Source: Oscillospiraceae bacterium
GTDB lineage: Bacteria > Bacillota > Clostridia > Oscillospirales > Acutalibacteraceae
Assembly: GCA_015065975.1 (NCBI GenBank)
Contig: SVPG01000001.1
Coordinates: 1-64,000 of the forward strand
Length of the DNA: 64,000 bases
Direction of reading: 5' to 3'
Under the pieces are notes generated by a model. The model was not told where the DNA came from, did no database searches, and was given only the letters and a program-made list of their open reading frames with translations. The position numbers and the translations under genes were made by a program. Shown here piece after piece: positions 34,131 to 42,509 of the stretch; positions within the stretch are counted from its first letter, which is position 1, and each line of letters opens with the position of its first letter.

Positions 34131-35501
34131 ATGACCGATACACGTCAGCACCCTGCCGTACTTTTTCGATATTCGGGAGGATTTCTTTTTGCGCTGCTCG
34201 CTCCGCTCGTGCCCGTTGTGTTGTCGGGTGCGCCTGTCGGCTATTGGCTGTTTGTTCAGTTACCGCTCGCCGCAGTTGTGATTCTGTGGGGGATTCTGCG
34301 ATGGAAGAAATGCCTGTGGAGAAACGGAGGCTCGGTATCTCTGAGCAGCGGCGTGCTCCTTAAACACAGCCGAATAATACCGCAAAGCTCCATTGCCTGC
34401 ATCGAGCTTTGCCGCTCGCCTTTCCTGTCGCTTATCGGTGCTTCCCGCGTCACTTTCAGAACCCCGTCCCAGCCGAACGACAGAAAGCTGTCACTCACCC
34501 TCGGACGCAAAAACGCCGCAGACCTTATCCTCTCCACCCTCCCTCTCGGTCTTTCGAAAGACGGAGTGTCAGACCGTTCAAGTGCGCGTGAAACAGCCAT
34601 TCTCGCCGCATCGGGCTCTAACATGGCATCGGGACTTCTCATACTGATACCTGTCATCTCGAAGCTTTCAAAACTTGGTATAGCCGCCGCAGAGCGTCTC
34701 GAAGAGGGAGCCTACACCCTTCTGCCCCGGCTTCCGAAAGCTGCCGCCATCGCAACCTTCATACCTGCAGTCGGGTGGCTTCTGCATTTCTTTTACAACT
34801 GTATTCATAACGCTCGGTTTGAAAGCATACGTTCGGGAAACTGTATAATAATCCGCCGCGGTGCAATTTCCCGCCGCACCTCTTACCTTCCGACCGAGCA
34901 TATCAGCGCTGTCGACACACGCCGAACTCTTCTGCTCCTGTTTTTCAAAAGAGCTTCCGCCGCAGTGCTCAGCAACGGCTGCGCCCCCTTTCACATTATC
35001 CCCGCAGCGCGTGAGAGCGAACTGAAAAACCGTCTGAGCTTCATCATTCCCCGTCCTCACGGAATGCCCGTCGAGCTTGAGCCCGATCGCGGCTGCCGTC
35101 CGAAATACTATCTTATTCGACTCGTTTTCACGCTGGTCAGCGCCTGCCTTCTGATACGGCTTTCCTACGGCAGCTCGACCGAGAGACTGTTTGCTCCCGC
35201 ATTTATCCCCGTCACCGTTCTCCTTGTATGGTACACGCTTATCGGTGCTGCGGCGTCCATGCGTGCAAAGGTCGTGCTTTCGGGCGATTCGGTCGAAATA
35301 ACAGGCTCAAGATTCTTTACCGTTCACACCGTCAGAATATACCGCTCGCAGATCGCCGAGATAAAAATAAAACAAAGCCCTCTCCAGATACAGAGAGGAC
35401 TTTGCGATCTTTATATTCGTCCGTGCGGACAGAAACACGGCATAGCCTGCCGATTTCTGTCAATCGAGAGAGCCGAGAAATTCTCCCTCATGCTGAGATG
35501 A
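34131..35501 (+). CDS. Bacterial PH-like membrane protein with repeated bPH2 domains, YdbT type
   Basis: A 456-residue protein with paired hydrophobic segments recurring before bPH2 domains, as in YdbT. The repeats are recognisable by a shared pattern of hydrophobic pair, then SGVLLKHSRIIPQSSIACIE, RRGAISRRTSYLPTEHISAV and FTVHTVRIYRSQIAEIKIKQ, three copies in order. The ATG follows AGAGGTGG by eight bases. It is downstream of the YdbS-like gene, and its stop abuts the stop of the convergent cysteine-ladder gene with no space for a terminator. Confidence 0.82.
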   Translation: MTDTRQHPAVLFRYSGGFLFALLAPLVPVVLSGAPVGYWLFVQLPLAAVVILWGILRWKKCLWRNGGSVSLSSGVLLKHSRIIPQSSIACIELCRSPFLSLIGASRVTFRTPSQPNDRKLSLTLGRKNAADLILSTLPLGLSKDGVSDRSSARETAILAASGSNMASGLLILIPVISKLSKLGIAAAERLEEGAYTLLPRLPKAAAIATFIPAVGWLLHFFYNCIHNARFESIRSGNCIIIRRGAISRRTSYLPTEHISAVDTRRTLLLLFFKRASAAVLSNGCAPFHIIPAARESELKNRLSFIIPRPHGMPVELEPDRGCRPKYYLIRLVFTLVSACLLIRLSYGSSTERLFAPAFIPVTVLLVWYTLIGAAASMRAKVVLSGDSVEITGSRFFTVHTVRIYRSQIAEIKIKQSPLQIQRGLCDLYIRPCGQKHGIACRFLSIERAEKFSLMLR

Positions 35502-36743
35502 TCAGCCGATGGTCTGTATATATTCTCCGCTTCCTCTGTAAAGCTTGAGCTGGGTATCATCGTGCAGAAGCAGATACTCGCCCGCCATACAGTCAAGGCT
35601 TATCGGACGTGCGCTTGAGACAAATCTCTCACCCTTGCCGTCATGCCCGTATCTGTAGAGGTCGCTGCCCTCGGGGAGCTTTGTCCAGAAGCAGACCGAA
35701 AGATCGTTTGCCGTTATGCCGACAATGTACGGGTCATCGGTAAACCACTCGGTCTTCTTCTCGCTCGATATCTTCATTCTGCAAAGCGTTTTTGCGCCGT
35801 CGGTTGCCGTTTCGCAGAAATAGATATATCCGCCGCCGAGTGCGTATCCCGCACTGTCATAGTTTATTGCAAACTCCTTGGTCTTTCCGCTGCCGAGATC
35901 AACGCAGGCAAGCTTTCCCGTAGGATTGTTGTAGTAGTAAACACGACCGTTGTAATACTCGAGGTGGCTGAAATCGCCCCTGATCACCTCGGTCAGCGAT
36001 GCGCCCGACGCATCGACCGTACATATTTTTATCGTTCCGTCGGTTGCGGTACCCCAGCAGCAAAGCTTCTCGCTGTCGACCACTCCGTAACCGCTTACCG
36101 AAACGTAACCCGAAATGACATCGGTCTCGTTTATCGCTCTTACAACGCATCGTGCAACAGGTGCAGAACCCTGAACCGTTGTGTTTCCGAACGGCATTCT
36201 CCACAGGCTGCCGTTCTGCATATAATAGAGATTGATACCGTCAGTGTCGATAAGCTTGATCGCGCCCGCATCACTCTGCATAAGCACAGTCTCGCCATTC
36301 TTGCCCGACTTCATTATCGACGAACCCTTGACGTAATACAGATTCTCATTGTCGGCACAGATTATACCGCCCGTATTGAGCTTCTTTACGGCGATATTCT
36401 CGTCAGCAGGCTTAGCATTTCCGCTCGCCGATTCGCCGCACGACGAACAGCTGCCGCAGGAATTGCAGGAGGAGCAGCTCGAACATGAGCTGCAGCCCGA
36501 GCAGGCGCTGCAGTTGCCGAACAGAATAAGAATCAGCACCAGAAATATCGTTGCGACCGCTCCGATAAGTATTTTCGGCGGTATTCTGTTGATCCTGTCA
36601 ACTATCTCCGTAAGCCACATCGGACCCACACCGGCAGTGCTTGCGATCTTTACGTTTCCGCGCTTTTTTCTTACCAGTGTTCCGCAGTTAGGACACATCT
36701 TTTTTGCAGGATCGAGCTTTGTATGGCATCTTCTGCATCTCAT
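35502..36743 (-). CDS. Zinc-ribbon membrane protein with nine-cysteine ladder and propeller-like ectodomain
   Basis: A 413-residue protein. Order: a zinc ribbon (Cys3, Cys6, Cys17, Cys20), a basic linker, a transmembrane helix (about residues 58-76), then nine Cys at exactly three-residue spacing (78 to 102), mostly separated by Ser, then a region of about 300 residues with repeated Tyr/Gly-rich blades (NENLYYVKGSSIMKSGKNGE, GINLYYMQNGSLWRMPFG, NGRVYYYNNPTGKLACVDL) that looks like a DUF5050-type beta-propeller. Orientation should place the propeller outside. I do not recognise a named family. It is convergent with the YdbT-like gene. Confidence 0.72.
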   Translation of the reverse strand: MRCRRCHTKLDPAKKMCPNCGTLVRKKRGNVKIASTAGVGPMWLTEIVDRINRIPPKILIGAVATIFLVLILILFGNCSACSGCSSCSSCSSCNSCGSCSSCGESASGNAKPADENIAVKKLNTGGIICADNENLYYVKGSSIMKSGKNGETVLMQSDAGAIKLIDTDGINLYYMQNGSLWRMPFGNTTVQGSAPVARCVVRAINETDVISGYVSVSGYGVVDSEKLCCWGTATDGTIKICTVDASGASLTEVIRGDFSHLEYYNGRVYYYNNPTGKLACVDLGSGKTKEFAINYDSAGYALGGGYIYFCETATDGAKTLCRMKISSEKKTEWFTDDPYIVGITANDLSVCFWTKLPEGSDLYRYGHDGKGERFVSSARPISLDCMAGEYLLLHDDTQLKLYRGSGEYIQTIG

Positions 36744-36784
36744 TCACGTCACCAATTTTCTCAAGTGTGATCTAAAAAAATAAA

Positions 36785-36802
36785 GGCGGCAAAACTGCCG
36801 CC
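36785..36802 (-). terminator. Terminator after the 50-residue membrane protein gene
   Basis: GGCGGC pairs with GCCGCC; on the minus strand TTTATTTTTTT follows. Confidence 0.8.
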
Positions 36803-36818
36803 CCTGACTGTAAATCTA

Positions 36819-36971
36819 CTACTGGATTGAGCAGTCGAGATAGCGCTCAAGCTCCTCGTCATCCTTGCGCTTCTTCTCGAGCATGAGCAAAGTTGTGGTA
36901 ATCGACGCAATAACAGCAGCCAGTGCAACTATCACTCCGAGTACAAGCCACGAATTATTCTTTTTTTCCAT
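36819..36971 (-). CDS. Small single-pass membrane protein, 50 residues
   Basis: A short gene: ATG at 36971, GGAGGTG eight bases upstream, stop TAG at 36819-36821, and a terminator straight after. The product begins MEKKNNSWLVLGVIVALAA, crosses the membrane once (about residues 8-30) and ends in a charged helix (LEKKRKDDEELERYLDCSIQ). It is not recognised. A good ribosome site, TM-plus-charged-tail design and own terminator argue that it is real. Confidence 0.75.
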   Translation of the reverse strand: MEKKNNSWLVLGVIVALAAVIASITTTLLMLEKKRKDDEELERYLDCSIQ

Positions 36972-37109
36972 TAAAAACACCTCCGTAAATTAAAGGAATA
37001 TATCTTAAGGCGTTCCTTGCATCATAAATATTTTACTCTTTTTAATGCATCGTGTCAATATAAAGACTGCCCATTTTACATTTATTTAAAATATAATATA
37101 AAAGAAAAA

Positions 37110-37127
37110 GCAGGGCTACCGCTCTGC
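37110..37127 (-). terminator. Terminator after rpsT
   Basis: GCAGGGC pairs with GCTCTGC (one G-U); on the minus strand TTTTTC follows. Confidence 0.75.
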
Positions 37128-37157
37128 CTTAATCTTTATCCTGATGCTGTCAGAACA

Positions 37158-37412
37158 TTATGCCTGATTGACCTTCTTGGCGATTGCAGCCTTTCTTCTT
37201 GCAGCAGTGTTCTTGTGAAGCACTCCTTTGGCGGCAGCCTGATCGATCTTCTTATAAGCGAGGCGGGCGGCCTCCTCTGCGTTGGCACCGGTCTCAACAG
37301 CAGTAGCAACCTTCTTAAGAGTGGTCTTCAGATTGGTTTTTATTGCCTTGTTGCGAAGATTCTTTGTCGCATTAACCTTTACGCGCTTTTTGGCCGACTT
37401 GATATTGGGCAT
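37158..37412 (-). CDS. rpsT: 30S ribosomal protein S20
   Basis: The 84-residue basic protein binds 16S rRNA in the body of the small subunit. It opens MPNIKSAKKRVKVNATKNLR and has the family's LKTTLKKVATAV and GVLHKNTAARRKAAIAKKV. The length is standard. ATG at 37412 follows a strong ribosome site (GGAGGTGG). It forms a single-gene unit with its own promoter and terminator, as rpsT usually does. Confidence 0.97.
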   Translation of the reverse strand: MPNIKSAKKRVKVNATKNLRNKAIKTNLKTTLKKVATAVETGANAEEAARLAYKKIDQAAAKGVLHKNTAARRKAAIAKKVNQA

Positions 37413-37448
37413 GGTTCCACCTCCTTCTTTGTCTTGTCGTATACAGTT

Positions 37449-37477
37449 ATAATACCACTATGACAAATAAAATGCAA
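37449..37477 (-). promoter_or_regulatory. Promoter of rpsT
   Basis: Minus-strand TTGCAT (37472-37477), 17-bp spacer, TATTAT (37449-37454) with a TGG extension. Confidence 0.7.
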
Positions 37478-37535
37478 GTGTTTTTTTTAATGCAGCGATT
37501 TTTTTTGATACAGCGTACTTTTGAAGTCAAAATTC

Positions 37536-37565
37536 TTTACGAATCGACTGCATCTGTGATATAAT
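37536..37565 (+). promoter_or_regulatory. Promoter of apgM
   Basis: TTTACG (37536-37541), 18-bp spacer, TATAAT (37560-37565) with an upstream TGA extension. Confidence 0.6.
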
Positions 37566-37572
37566 ATATTAG

Positions 37573-37620
37573 ATTACGGGTTTTGTCAAGAAAACAAACC
37601 GCAATCCGTAATATTTTTTT
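37573..37620 (+). terminator. Terminator-like hairpin in the apgM leader (possible attenuator)
   Basis: ATTACGG (37573-37579) pairs with CCGTAAT (37606-37612), with further GGTTTT/AAAAC pairing inside, followed by seven T. It lies after the predicted promoter and about 70 bases before the start codon, so it could attenuate the gene or end a short transcript. No riboswitch class was recognised. Confidence 0.5.
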
Positions 37621-37691
37621 GAATTTCCCGTTCCCGAACGCGAAATATATCCGAAGAGTCTCTCTTCACCGCAAGAAAGAAGGTTTTTGAT

Positions 37692-38906
37692 ATGACAAAA
37701 TACGTTGTTGTTCTCTGTGACGGTATGGCAGATCTTCCCTGCCCCGCACTCTCCGGGCACACCCCGATGGAGCTTGCAAACAAGCCCAACATGGACGATC
37801 TTGCTTCTTTTTCCGAGGTCGGACTTGTGCGCACCGTTGCCCCCGGTCTCAAACCCGGCTCTGATGTTGCAAACCTTTCCGTAATGGGTTATGACCCTGC
37901 GGTTTATTACACCGGCCGCTCCCCGCTCGAGGCGGTCAACATGGGAATCGAGCTTTCTCCCGATGACGTCGCTATCCGATGCAACCTTGTAACTTTGTCC
38001 GACGAGGAAAACTACGAGGACAAAACAATGGTCGATTACTGCGCAGGCGACATCTCAACCGCCGAGGCCGCCGAGCTTATCCGCTCGGTCAACGAAGCTC
38101 TCGGAAGCGACATATACAGCTTCACTCCCGGTGTCAGCTACCGTCACTGTCTTGTATGGCACGGCGGCACGACCGAGATGGGCTTCCTCACACCTCCGCA
38201 CGACATTTCGGGTAAGGTTGTCGGCGAATATCTCAACACCGATCCTTCGGCCGCTGGTCTTATCGAGCTCATGAAGAAGAGCGTCGACGTTCTCAAAAAT
38301 CACCCCGTCAACCTCAAGAGAATCGCAGAAGGAAAACGTCCTGCCACATCCATCTGGCTCTGGGGTCAGGGCCGCAAACCGCAGCTCGATTCCTTCGAGT
38401 CGAAATACGGTCTCAAGGGCGCTGTTGTTTCCGCAGTTGATCTTATCCGCGGTATCGGCAAATGCGCCGACATGACCGTCTGCGAGGTTGAAGGAGCAAC
38501 GGGATACATAGACACCTGCTGGGAGAAGAAAACCGCAGCAGCTCTTAACGCTCTCGAAGACGGCTGTGACCTTGCATATCTGCACTTCGAGGCTCCCGAT
38601 GAGTGCGGTCACCGTGCAGAGTCCGAAAACAAAGTAAAATCGATAGAGCTTATCGATTCGCTTGTTCTTGGAACATTGATTGACGGACTGCGCAAATACG
38701 ATCGATACAAAATAATGATCCTTCCCGATCACCCGACTCCGCTCACTCTTATGACACATACAGCCGAACCTGTACCGTATCTCATCTATGACAGTGCAGT
38801 CAAAAAGGACAGCGGCGTTTTCTGCTTCACGGAAGCCAACTCCAAAGCTACGGGTGTGTTCATCGAGGAAGGTCACACCATCATGTCCCGTTTTATCGGC
38901 GACTGA
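37692..38906 (+). CDS. apgM: 2,3-bisphosphoglycerate-independent phosphoglycerate mutase, ApgM (archaeal) type
   Basis: Interconverts 3- and 2-phosphoglycerate in glycolysis. The 404-residue protein belongs to the alkaline-phosphatase-like metalloenzymes: VVVLCDGMADLPCPALSG at the N-terminus with metal Asp and the HTPMELANKPNMDDLA segment, the nucleophile Ser region GLKPGSDVANLSVMGYDP, and C-terminal metal motifs HFEAPDECGHRAE and ILPDHPTPL...HT. The short ApgM form is used in many archaea and some clostridia instead of GpmI. AAGAAGG precedes the ATG. Two small genes follow in the same direction. Confidence 0.93.
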   Translation: MTKYVVVLCDGMADLPCPALSGHTPMELANKPNMDDLASFSEVGLVRTVAPGLKPGSDVANLSVMGYDPAVYYTGRSPLEAVNMGIELSPDDVAIRCNLVTLSDEENYEDKTMVDYCAGDISTAEAAELIRSVNEALGSDIYSFTPGVSYRHCLVWHGGTTEMGFLTPPHDISGKVVGEYLNTDPSAAGLIELMKKSVDVLKNHPVNLKRIAEGKRPATSIWLWGQGRKPQLDSFESKYGLKGAVVSAVDLIRGIGKCADMTVCEVEGATGYIDTCWEKKTAAALNALEDGCDLAYLHFEAPDECGHRAESENKVKSIELIDSLVLGTLIDGLRKYDRYKIMILPDHPTPLTLMTHTAEPVPYLIYDSAVKKDSGVFCFTEANSKATGVFIEEGHTIMSRFIGD

Positions 38907-38939
38907 TTTATTCCGATACTGAAGAAGGGGGAAGTTTGC

Positions 38940-39218
38940 ATGGATAACGAGAGCTATAGCCTGAATAATACCGACCGCGACTGTCTTTATGCCAAATGCC
39001 CCTATTGCCAGAATAAGATGATTCGCGGACGAATAATAAGCGGTGTGAAGAAAATGAGGTGGGTCCCTTACGGCGAAGAGCCGATTCTCGGTATGTGGTC
39101 TCCCAACACGATAACGCTCGGAGACGCCGGCGGTCTTACCTCAGGCGCAACCCTTTCGACCTATTACTGCGAGCGGTGCAACAAAATGGTCGTCGACCTC
39201 AATTATTACACATCGTAA
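38940..39218 (+). CDS. Small zinc-ribbon protein, DUF6487-like
   Basis: A 92-residue protein with a CPYC pair near residue 20 (YAKCPYCQNKMIRGRI) and a CERC pair near the end (YYCERCNKMVVDL), a two-knuckle zinc ribbon. The middle (MRWVPYGEEPILGM...GLTSGATL) is typical of a small clostridial family of unknown role. GAAGGGGGAAG stands upstream of the ATG. It follows apgM by 33 bases and precedes an anion permease by 28. Confidence 0.78.
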   Translation: MDNESYSLNNTDRDCLYAKCPYCQNKMIRGRIISGVKKMRWVPYGEEPILGMWSPNTITLGDAGGLTSGATLSTYYCERCNKMVVDLNYYTS

Positions 39219-39246
39219 AAAGACACATTGGAGGTAATCTCCTGTT

Positions 39247-40368
39247 TTGAAAACGAAATCAAATAAAAGCATAACAGAAATTATCAAAAAAGAGCCGGTA
39301 TTTTTCATATCGGCTCTCTGTGCGATTGCATCGATGTTTTTCGTCACACCTTCCGCCGAATACCTTGCGTATATCGACTGGAAGGTGCTGGCACTGCTCT
39401 TCTGTCTGATGGCAGTCGTTGCAGGTTTTGGAAAATGCGGGCTGTTTGACGTCATGGGACAGAGCCTTCTGACGAAATGCTCGGGTATGAGGCTGCTTAG
39501 ATTTATCCTTGTCATGCTGCCGTTTTTTACATCGATGCTGATAACCAACGACGTTGCTCTTATCACATTCGTCCCGTTTGCGATAACTGTGCTGTGTGCT
39601 GTCGGGCGCGAGAGCGAGCTCATATGGATAATCGTTCTTCAGACGGTTGCCGCAAATCTCGGAAGTATGGCAACCCCTGTCGGCAATCCGCAGAGCCTAT
39701 ATCTCTATAATCATTATAACATACCGACGGCGCAGTATTTTTATACCATCGCTCCTTTTGTGATTGTAAGCGTTTTACTGCTCACTGCAGCGTCCCTTTT
39801 CAAAAAGAACGACCGCGCTCAGGTCTCGTTTGAAACACGGTCAAAGCTCGAATCACCTTTGCGAATATCGGTTTATTCTGTGCTGTTCGTGCTCTGTATG
39901 CTGTGTGTTCTGCACCTGCTCGATTATCGAATAGTGCTCGCGGCGCTCATTATCGCACTTCTGATATTCGACCGTCCCGTTTTCAAACTCATCGATTACG
40001 GTCTTCTGCTCACATTTATCTGCTTCTTTATTTTTTCGGGAAACCTCGGAAACATTCCTGCGGTTCGCTCGCTTCTTGTACAGCTGCTCGACAGAAGCAG
40101 TCTTATGACTTCCGCACTCGCAAGTCAGATCGTGAGCAACGTTCCCGCCGCTGTCCTTCTCGCAGGCTTTACCGACGACTGGCGCGGAATGCTTGTCGGC
40201 ACAAATATAGGAGGTCTCGGAACGATCATCGCCTCCCTCGCAAGCCTCATCTCTTTCAAATATTATATGAAGAGCGACAACGCAAAACCGATAAAGTATC
40301 TCGCGGTTTTCACCGTCGTAAATCTCATCGGTCTTGCTCTTCTCACGGCGCTTGCGATAGTCATATAA
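39247..40368 (+). CDS. Anion permease of the ArsB/NhaD (ion transporter) superfamily
   Basis: A 373-residue membrane protein with ten or eleven predicted helices. The hallmark half-helix motifs are TSMLITNDVALITFVPFAI and NLGSMATPVGNPQSLYL, in which the NDVALI and (T/S)PVGNPQ stretches line the substrate pore. The substrate could be a dicarboxylate, arsenite or sodium/proton pair. The only fitting start is TTG at 39247, twelve bases after GGAGG; the GGAG there could also pair with CTCC in between. The gene ends at a strong terminator. Confidence 0.85.
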   Translation: MKTKSNKSITEIIKKEPVFFISALCAIASMFFVTPSAEYLAYIDWKVLALLFCLMAVVAGFGKCGLFDVMGQSLLTKCSGMRLLRFILVMLPFFTSMLITNDVALITFVPFAITVLCAVGRESELIWIIVLQTVAANLGSMATPVGNPQSLYLYNHYNIPTAQYFYTIAPFVIVSVLLLTAASLFKKNDRAQVSFETRSKLESPLRISVYSVLFVLCMLCVLHLLDYRIVLAALIIALLIFDRPVFKLIDYGLLLTFICFFIFSGNLGNIPAVRSLLVQLLDRSSLMTSALASQIVSNVPAAVLLAGFTDDWRGMLVGTNIGGLGTIIASLASLISFKYYMKSDNAKPIKYLAVFTVVNLIGLALLTALAIVI

Positions 40369-40374
40369 AAAATA

Positions 40375-40400
40375 AAGCGGAAGGAAAATTCCTTCCGCTT
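40375..40400. terminator. Bidirectional terminator
   Basis: AAGCGGAAGGAAAATTCCTTCCGCTT-type palindrome between convergent genes, with A-rich and T-rich flanks. Confidence 0.9.
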
Positions 40401-40407
40401 ATATTTT

Positions 40408-40944
40408 TTATTTCTTTCCGCCTTTGAGACAGCAGCCATTGCTGTCGATCGCCACAACGAGCGGAAAATCCTTTATTTCAAGCTTTTTTACCGATTCGCA
40501 CCCGAGATCATCGAATGCTATAACATCGCAGGAAACGACGCTTTCAGCCGCCAAAGCACCCGCTCCGCCTATCGCACAGAGATAAACCGAACCGTTGCGC
40601 ACAACAGCATCGATCACGTCCTGCGAGCGGTCACCTTTGCCGACCGTTGCGGCAAGACCCATATCGAGCAGATGCGGTGTATACGGGTCCATTCTGCACG
40701 AAGTCGTCGGACCGCATGAACCGATAGCCTTGCCCTCGGGCGCAGGAGTCGGTCCTGCGTAATATATTACCGCTCCTTCGATATCAAACGGCAGTTCTCC
40801 ACCCTCTTCGATGATCGACATGATACGCTTGTGCGCGGCATCACGGGCGGTATATACCGTTCCTGAAAGAAGCACCCTGTCACCCGCTTGGAGTGACAGG
40901 GCATAATTTTTCATTTCGTCTGTGTTAAAAGAGTAGCTTTTCAA
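40408..40944 (-). CDS. fumB: Fumarate hydratase class I, C-terminal (beta) subunit
   Basis: The beta half of two-subunit, iron-sulfur fumarase or L-tartrate dehydratase, 178 residues. Family motifs are clear: LSGTVYTARDAAHKRI, YYAGPTPAPEGKAIGSCGPT with catalytic TSCRMDPYTP, then TVGKGDRS and YLCAIGGAGAL. In this family the beta subunit needs an alpha subunit (FumA/TtdA) that supplies the cluster; no alpha gene lies next to it here. The start appears to be TTG at 40944 after GAGGTGA; the next ATG is eleven codons in. It follows the DivIVA-like gene by 14 bases, a surprising operon partner. Confidence 0.9.
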   Translation of the reverse strand: MKSYSFNTDEMKNYALSLQAGDRVLLSGTVYTARDAAHKRIMSIIEEGGELPFDIEGAVIYYAGPTPAPEGKAIGSCGPTTSCRMDPYTPHLLDMGLAATVGKGDRSQDVIDAVVRNGSVYLCAIGGAGALAAESVVSCDVIAFDDLGCESVKKLEIKDFPLVVAIDSNGCCLKGGKK

Positions 40945-40958
40945 AAGCTCACCTCGTT

Positions 40959-42257
40959 TTATCTTTTCCTTGCTCTTACGCTTACCTTCTTTGGTGTACC
41001 GTATTTTACGGCAGTAACCCTTGTAGGCATAATAACCTCGGGCTGCTCGATTTCAGGCTCGGCCTCTGCAGGAGCTGTCTGCTCGGGCTCTTCAACCGAC
41101 TGGAAGAAGTAGCTCTGACCGTAGGTCTGAGCACCGCCCTGCTGAGCATTGTCACCGATATACATAGCTGAACCGCCTGCCTGAACGGAACCTGCGTCTT
41201 CAACCTGCGGTGCAAAACCGATCTGTATCGGTGCGGGCATCTCGATAACCTGAGGAGGTTCGGGCTGGGGCTGATAGCTCTGATAATACTCTTCGCTTGT
41301 CATTCCGCCTCTCTCGAGGAGATTGTTTGCCTCGAGAATGGACTCCTCTGTGGAATCAAAGGGTGTGGGATTTGCCTTCTTTACATCTATATTACCCTGA
41401 TGAACAGCGGTCTCTCCGCGATCATCGGGAGCAGATATTCTTCCGTCTGTTACACGCTGTGCCGTATCGGACATGAACTTTGCACCGTACGGTCCGAGAA
41501 CGGGAACGGTGTAGCCCTTGCCGCCTGCGAAGTCAACCTCGCCCGCACGCATGGAAAGAAGTCTCTCAACCTCAGACAGGACGTCCGGTCTGTTTTCACC
41601 GATCTGAAGCCCGTCGTCATGCTTGATTGCAACAAGCTTATGAACTGCGCCCGTGAGCGATGCATCGACACGGTCGATTCTGTCCTGAAGCTCGTCAAGA
41701 GTCTTATTGAGCATTTCTCTTACATCGGCCATATCTGCTCTGATTCCGGCTACCTCTCTTGCAGCGTCGCCGGCAATCTGAGTAATTCTCTCCTGATTGT
41801 CAACAGCCTTCTGGAAGAGTCTGTCGGTAGCTCTCTTTGTGACCGACATAATGGAAGAAACAGAATTCTGAAGCTCGGTGAACTCACGCTCACGCAGAGC
41901 AAAATCCCTGTCTCTTATTCTGAGCTGGTCGAATCTGAGCTGCAGCGCGTTATTTTCAGCCTTGTGAGCCTCAACGCTTCTTGCAAGAGAATCATTTTCA
42001 GATCTTGCATGAAGAAGATTGCTCTCAAGCTCCATAACCTGACCGGTCATTGCCGCAACAGAATTGGAAAGACTGTTGCGCTCACGGCTGAGACTGTCTC
42101 TCTCACTGCTGAGCACATTGACCTGACTTGACAGATTTTCTTTCTCAGATGTCAACATATTGGTCTGAGAGATCAATCTGGAAAACTCTGCATCAACCGC
42201 AGTCCTGTTATATCCAAAGAAACTGCGTTTGAATTGTCTTCCCTCCTGAACTGCCAT
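40959..42257 (-). CDS. DivIVA-like coiled-coil protein
   Basis: A 432-residue cytoplasmic protein. The N-terminus (FKRSFFGYNRTAVDAEFSRL) resembles the membrane-binding motif of DivIVA/GpsB (F-x-x-x-x-x-GY-x-x-x-x-VD-x-F). A long coiled coil follows (about residues 25-240) and then a Pro/Gln/Glu-rich tail ending in a basic stretch (SVRARKR). DivIVA proteins mark curved membrane at division sites and poles. It lies directly downstream of ftsZ in the same direction but after a terminator and with its own promoter. ATG at 42257 follows AGGAGG. Possible names are DivIVA or GpsB; the length is greater than either. Confidence 0.78.
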   Translation of the reverse strand: MAVQEGRQFKRSFFGYNRTAVDAEFSRLISQTNMLTSEKENLSSQVNVLSSERDSLSRERNSLSNSVAAMTGQVMELESNLLHARSENDSLARSVEAHKAENNALQLRFDQLRIRDRDFALREREFTELQNSVSSIMSVTKRATDRLFQKAVDNQERITQIAGDAAREVAGIRADMADVREMLNKTLDELQDRIDRVDASLTGAVHKLVAIKHDDGLQIGENRPDVLSEVERLLSMRAGEVDFAGGKGYTVPVLGPYGAKFMSDTAQRVTDGRISAPDDRGETAVHQGNIDVKKANPTPFDSTEESILEANNLLERGGMTSEEYYQSYQPQPEPPQVIEMPAPIQIGFAPQVEDAGSVQAGGSAMYIGDNAQQGGAQTYGQSYFFQSVEEPEQTAPAEAEPEIEQPEVIMPTRVTAVKYGTPKKVSVRARKR

Positions 42258-42342
42258 GAGCCTGCCTCCTGACTTATCGTATCCTCGTGGAATCGGTACT
42301 TTTATATATACTACTCCAACTTGACATTATTACTTGTTATAT

Positions 42343-42371
42343 ATAATAACATATACTTTTTTATAAAGCAA
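42343..42371 (-). promoter_or_regulatory. Possible promoter of the DivIVA-like gene
   Basis: Minus-strand TTGCTT (42366-42371), 17-bp spacer, TATTAT (42343-42348). The sequence is AT-rich, so other hexamers nearby are possible. Confidence 0.45.
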
Positions 42372-42460
42372 CAATTTTTTCGGATATTTTGAGCTAAATT
42401 AAATAAAATTCAGTCACCGGAGCATCAAAATATCTCTTTTGGAATATTTTACATAATAAA

Positions 42461-42490
42461 ACAGACCCATGAACACAATCACGGGTCTGT
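42461..42490 (-). terminator. Terminator after ftsZ
   Basis: ACAGACCC pairs with GGGTCTGT; on the minus strand TTTTATTATG follows. Confidence 0.8.
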
Positions 42491-42509
42491 CGTATGTACT
42501 CGAAAAAGA

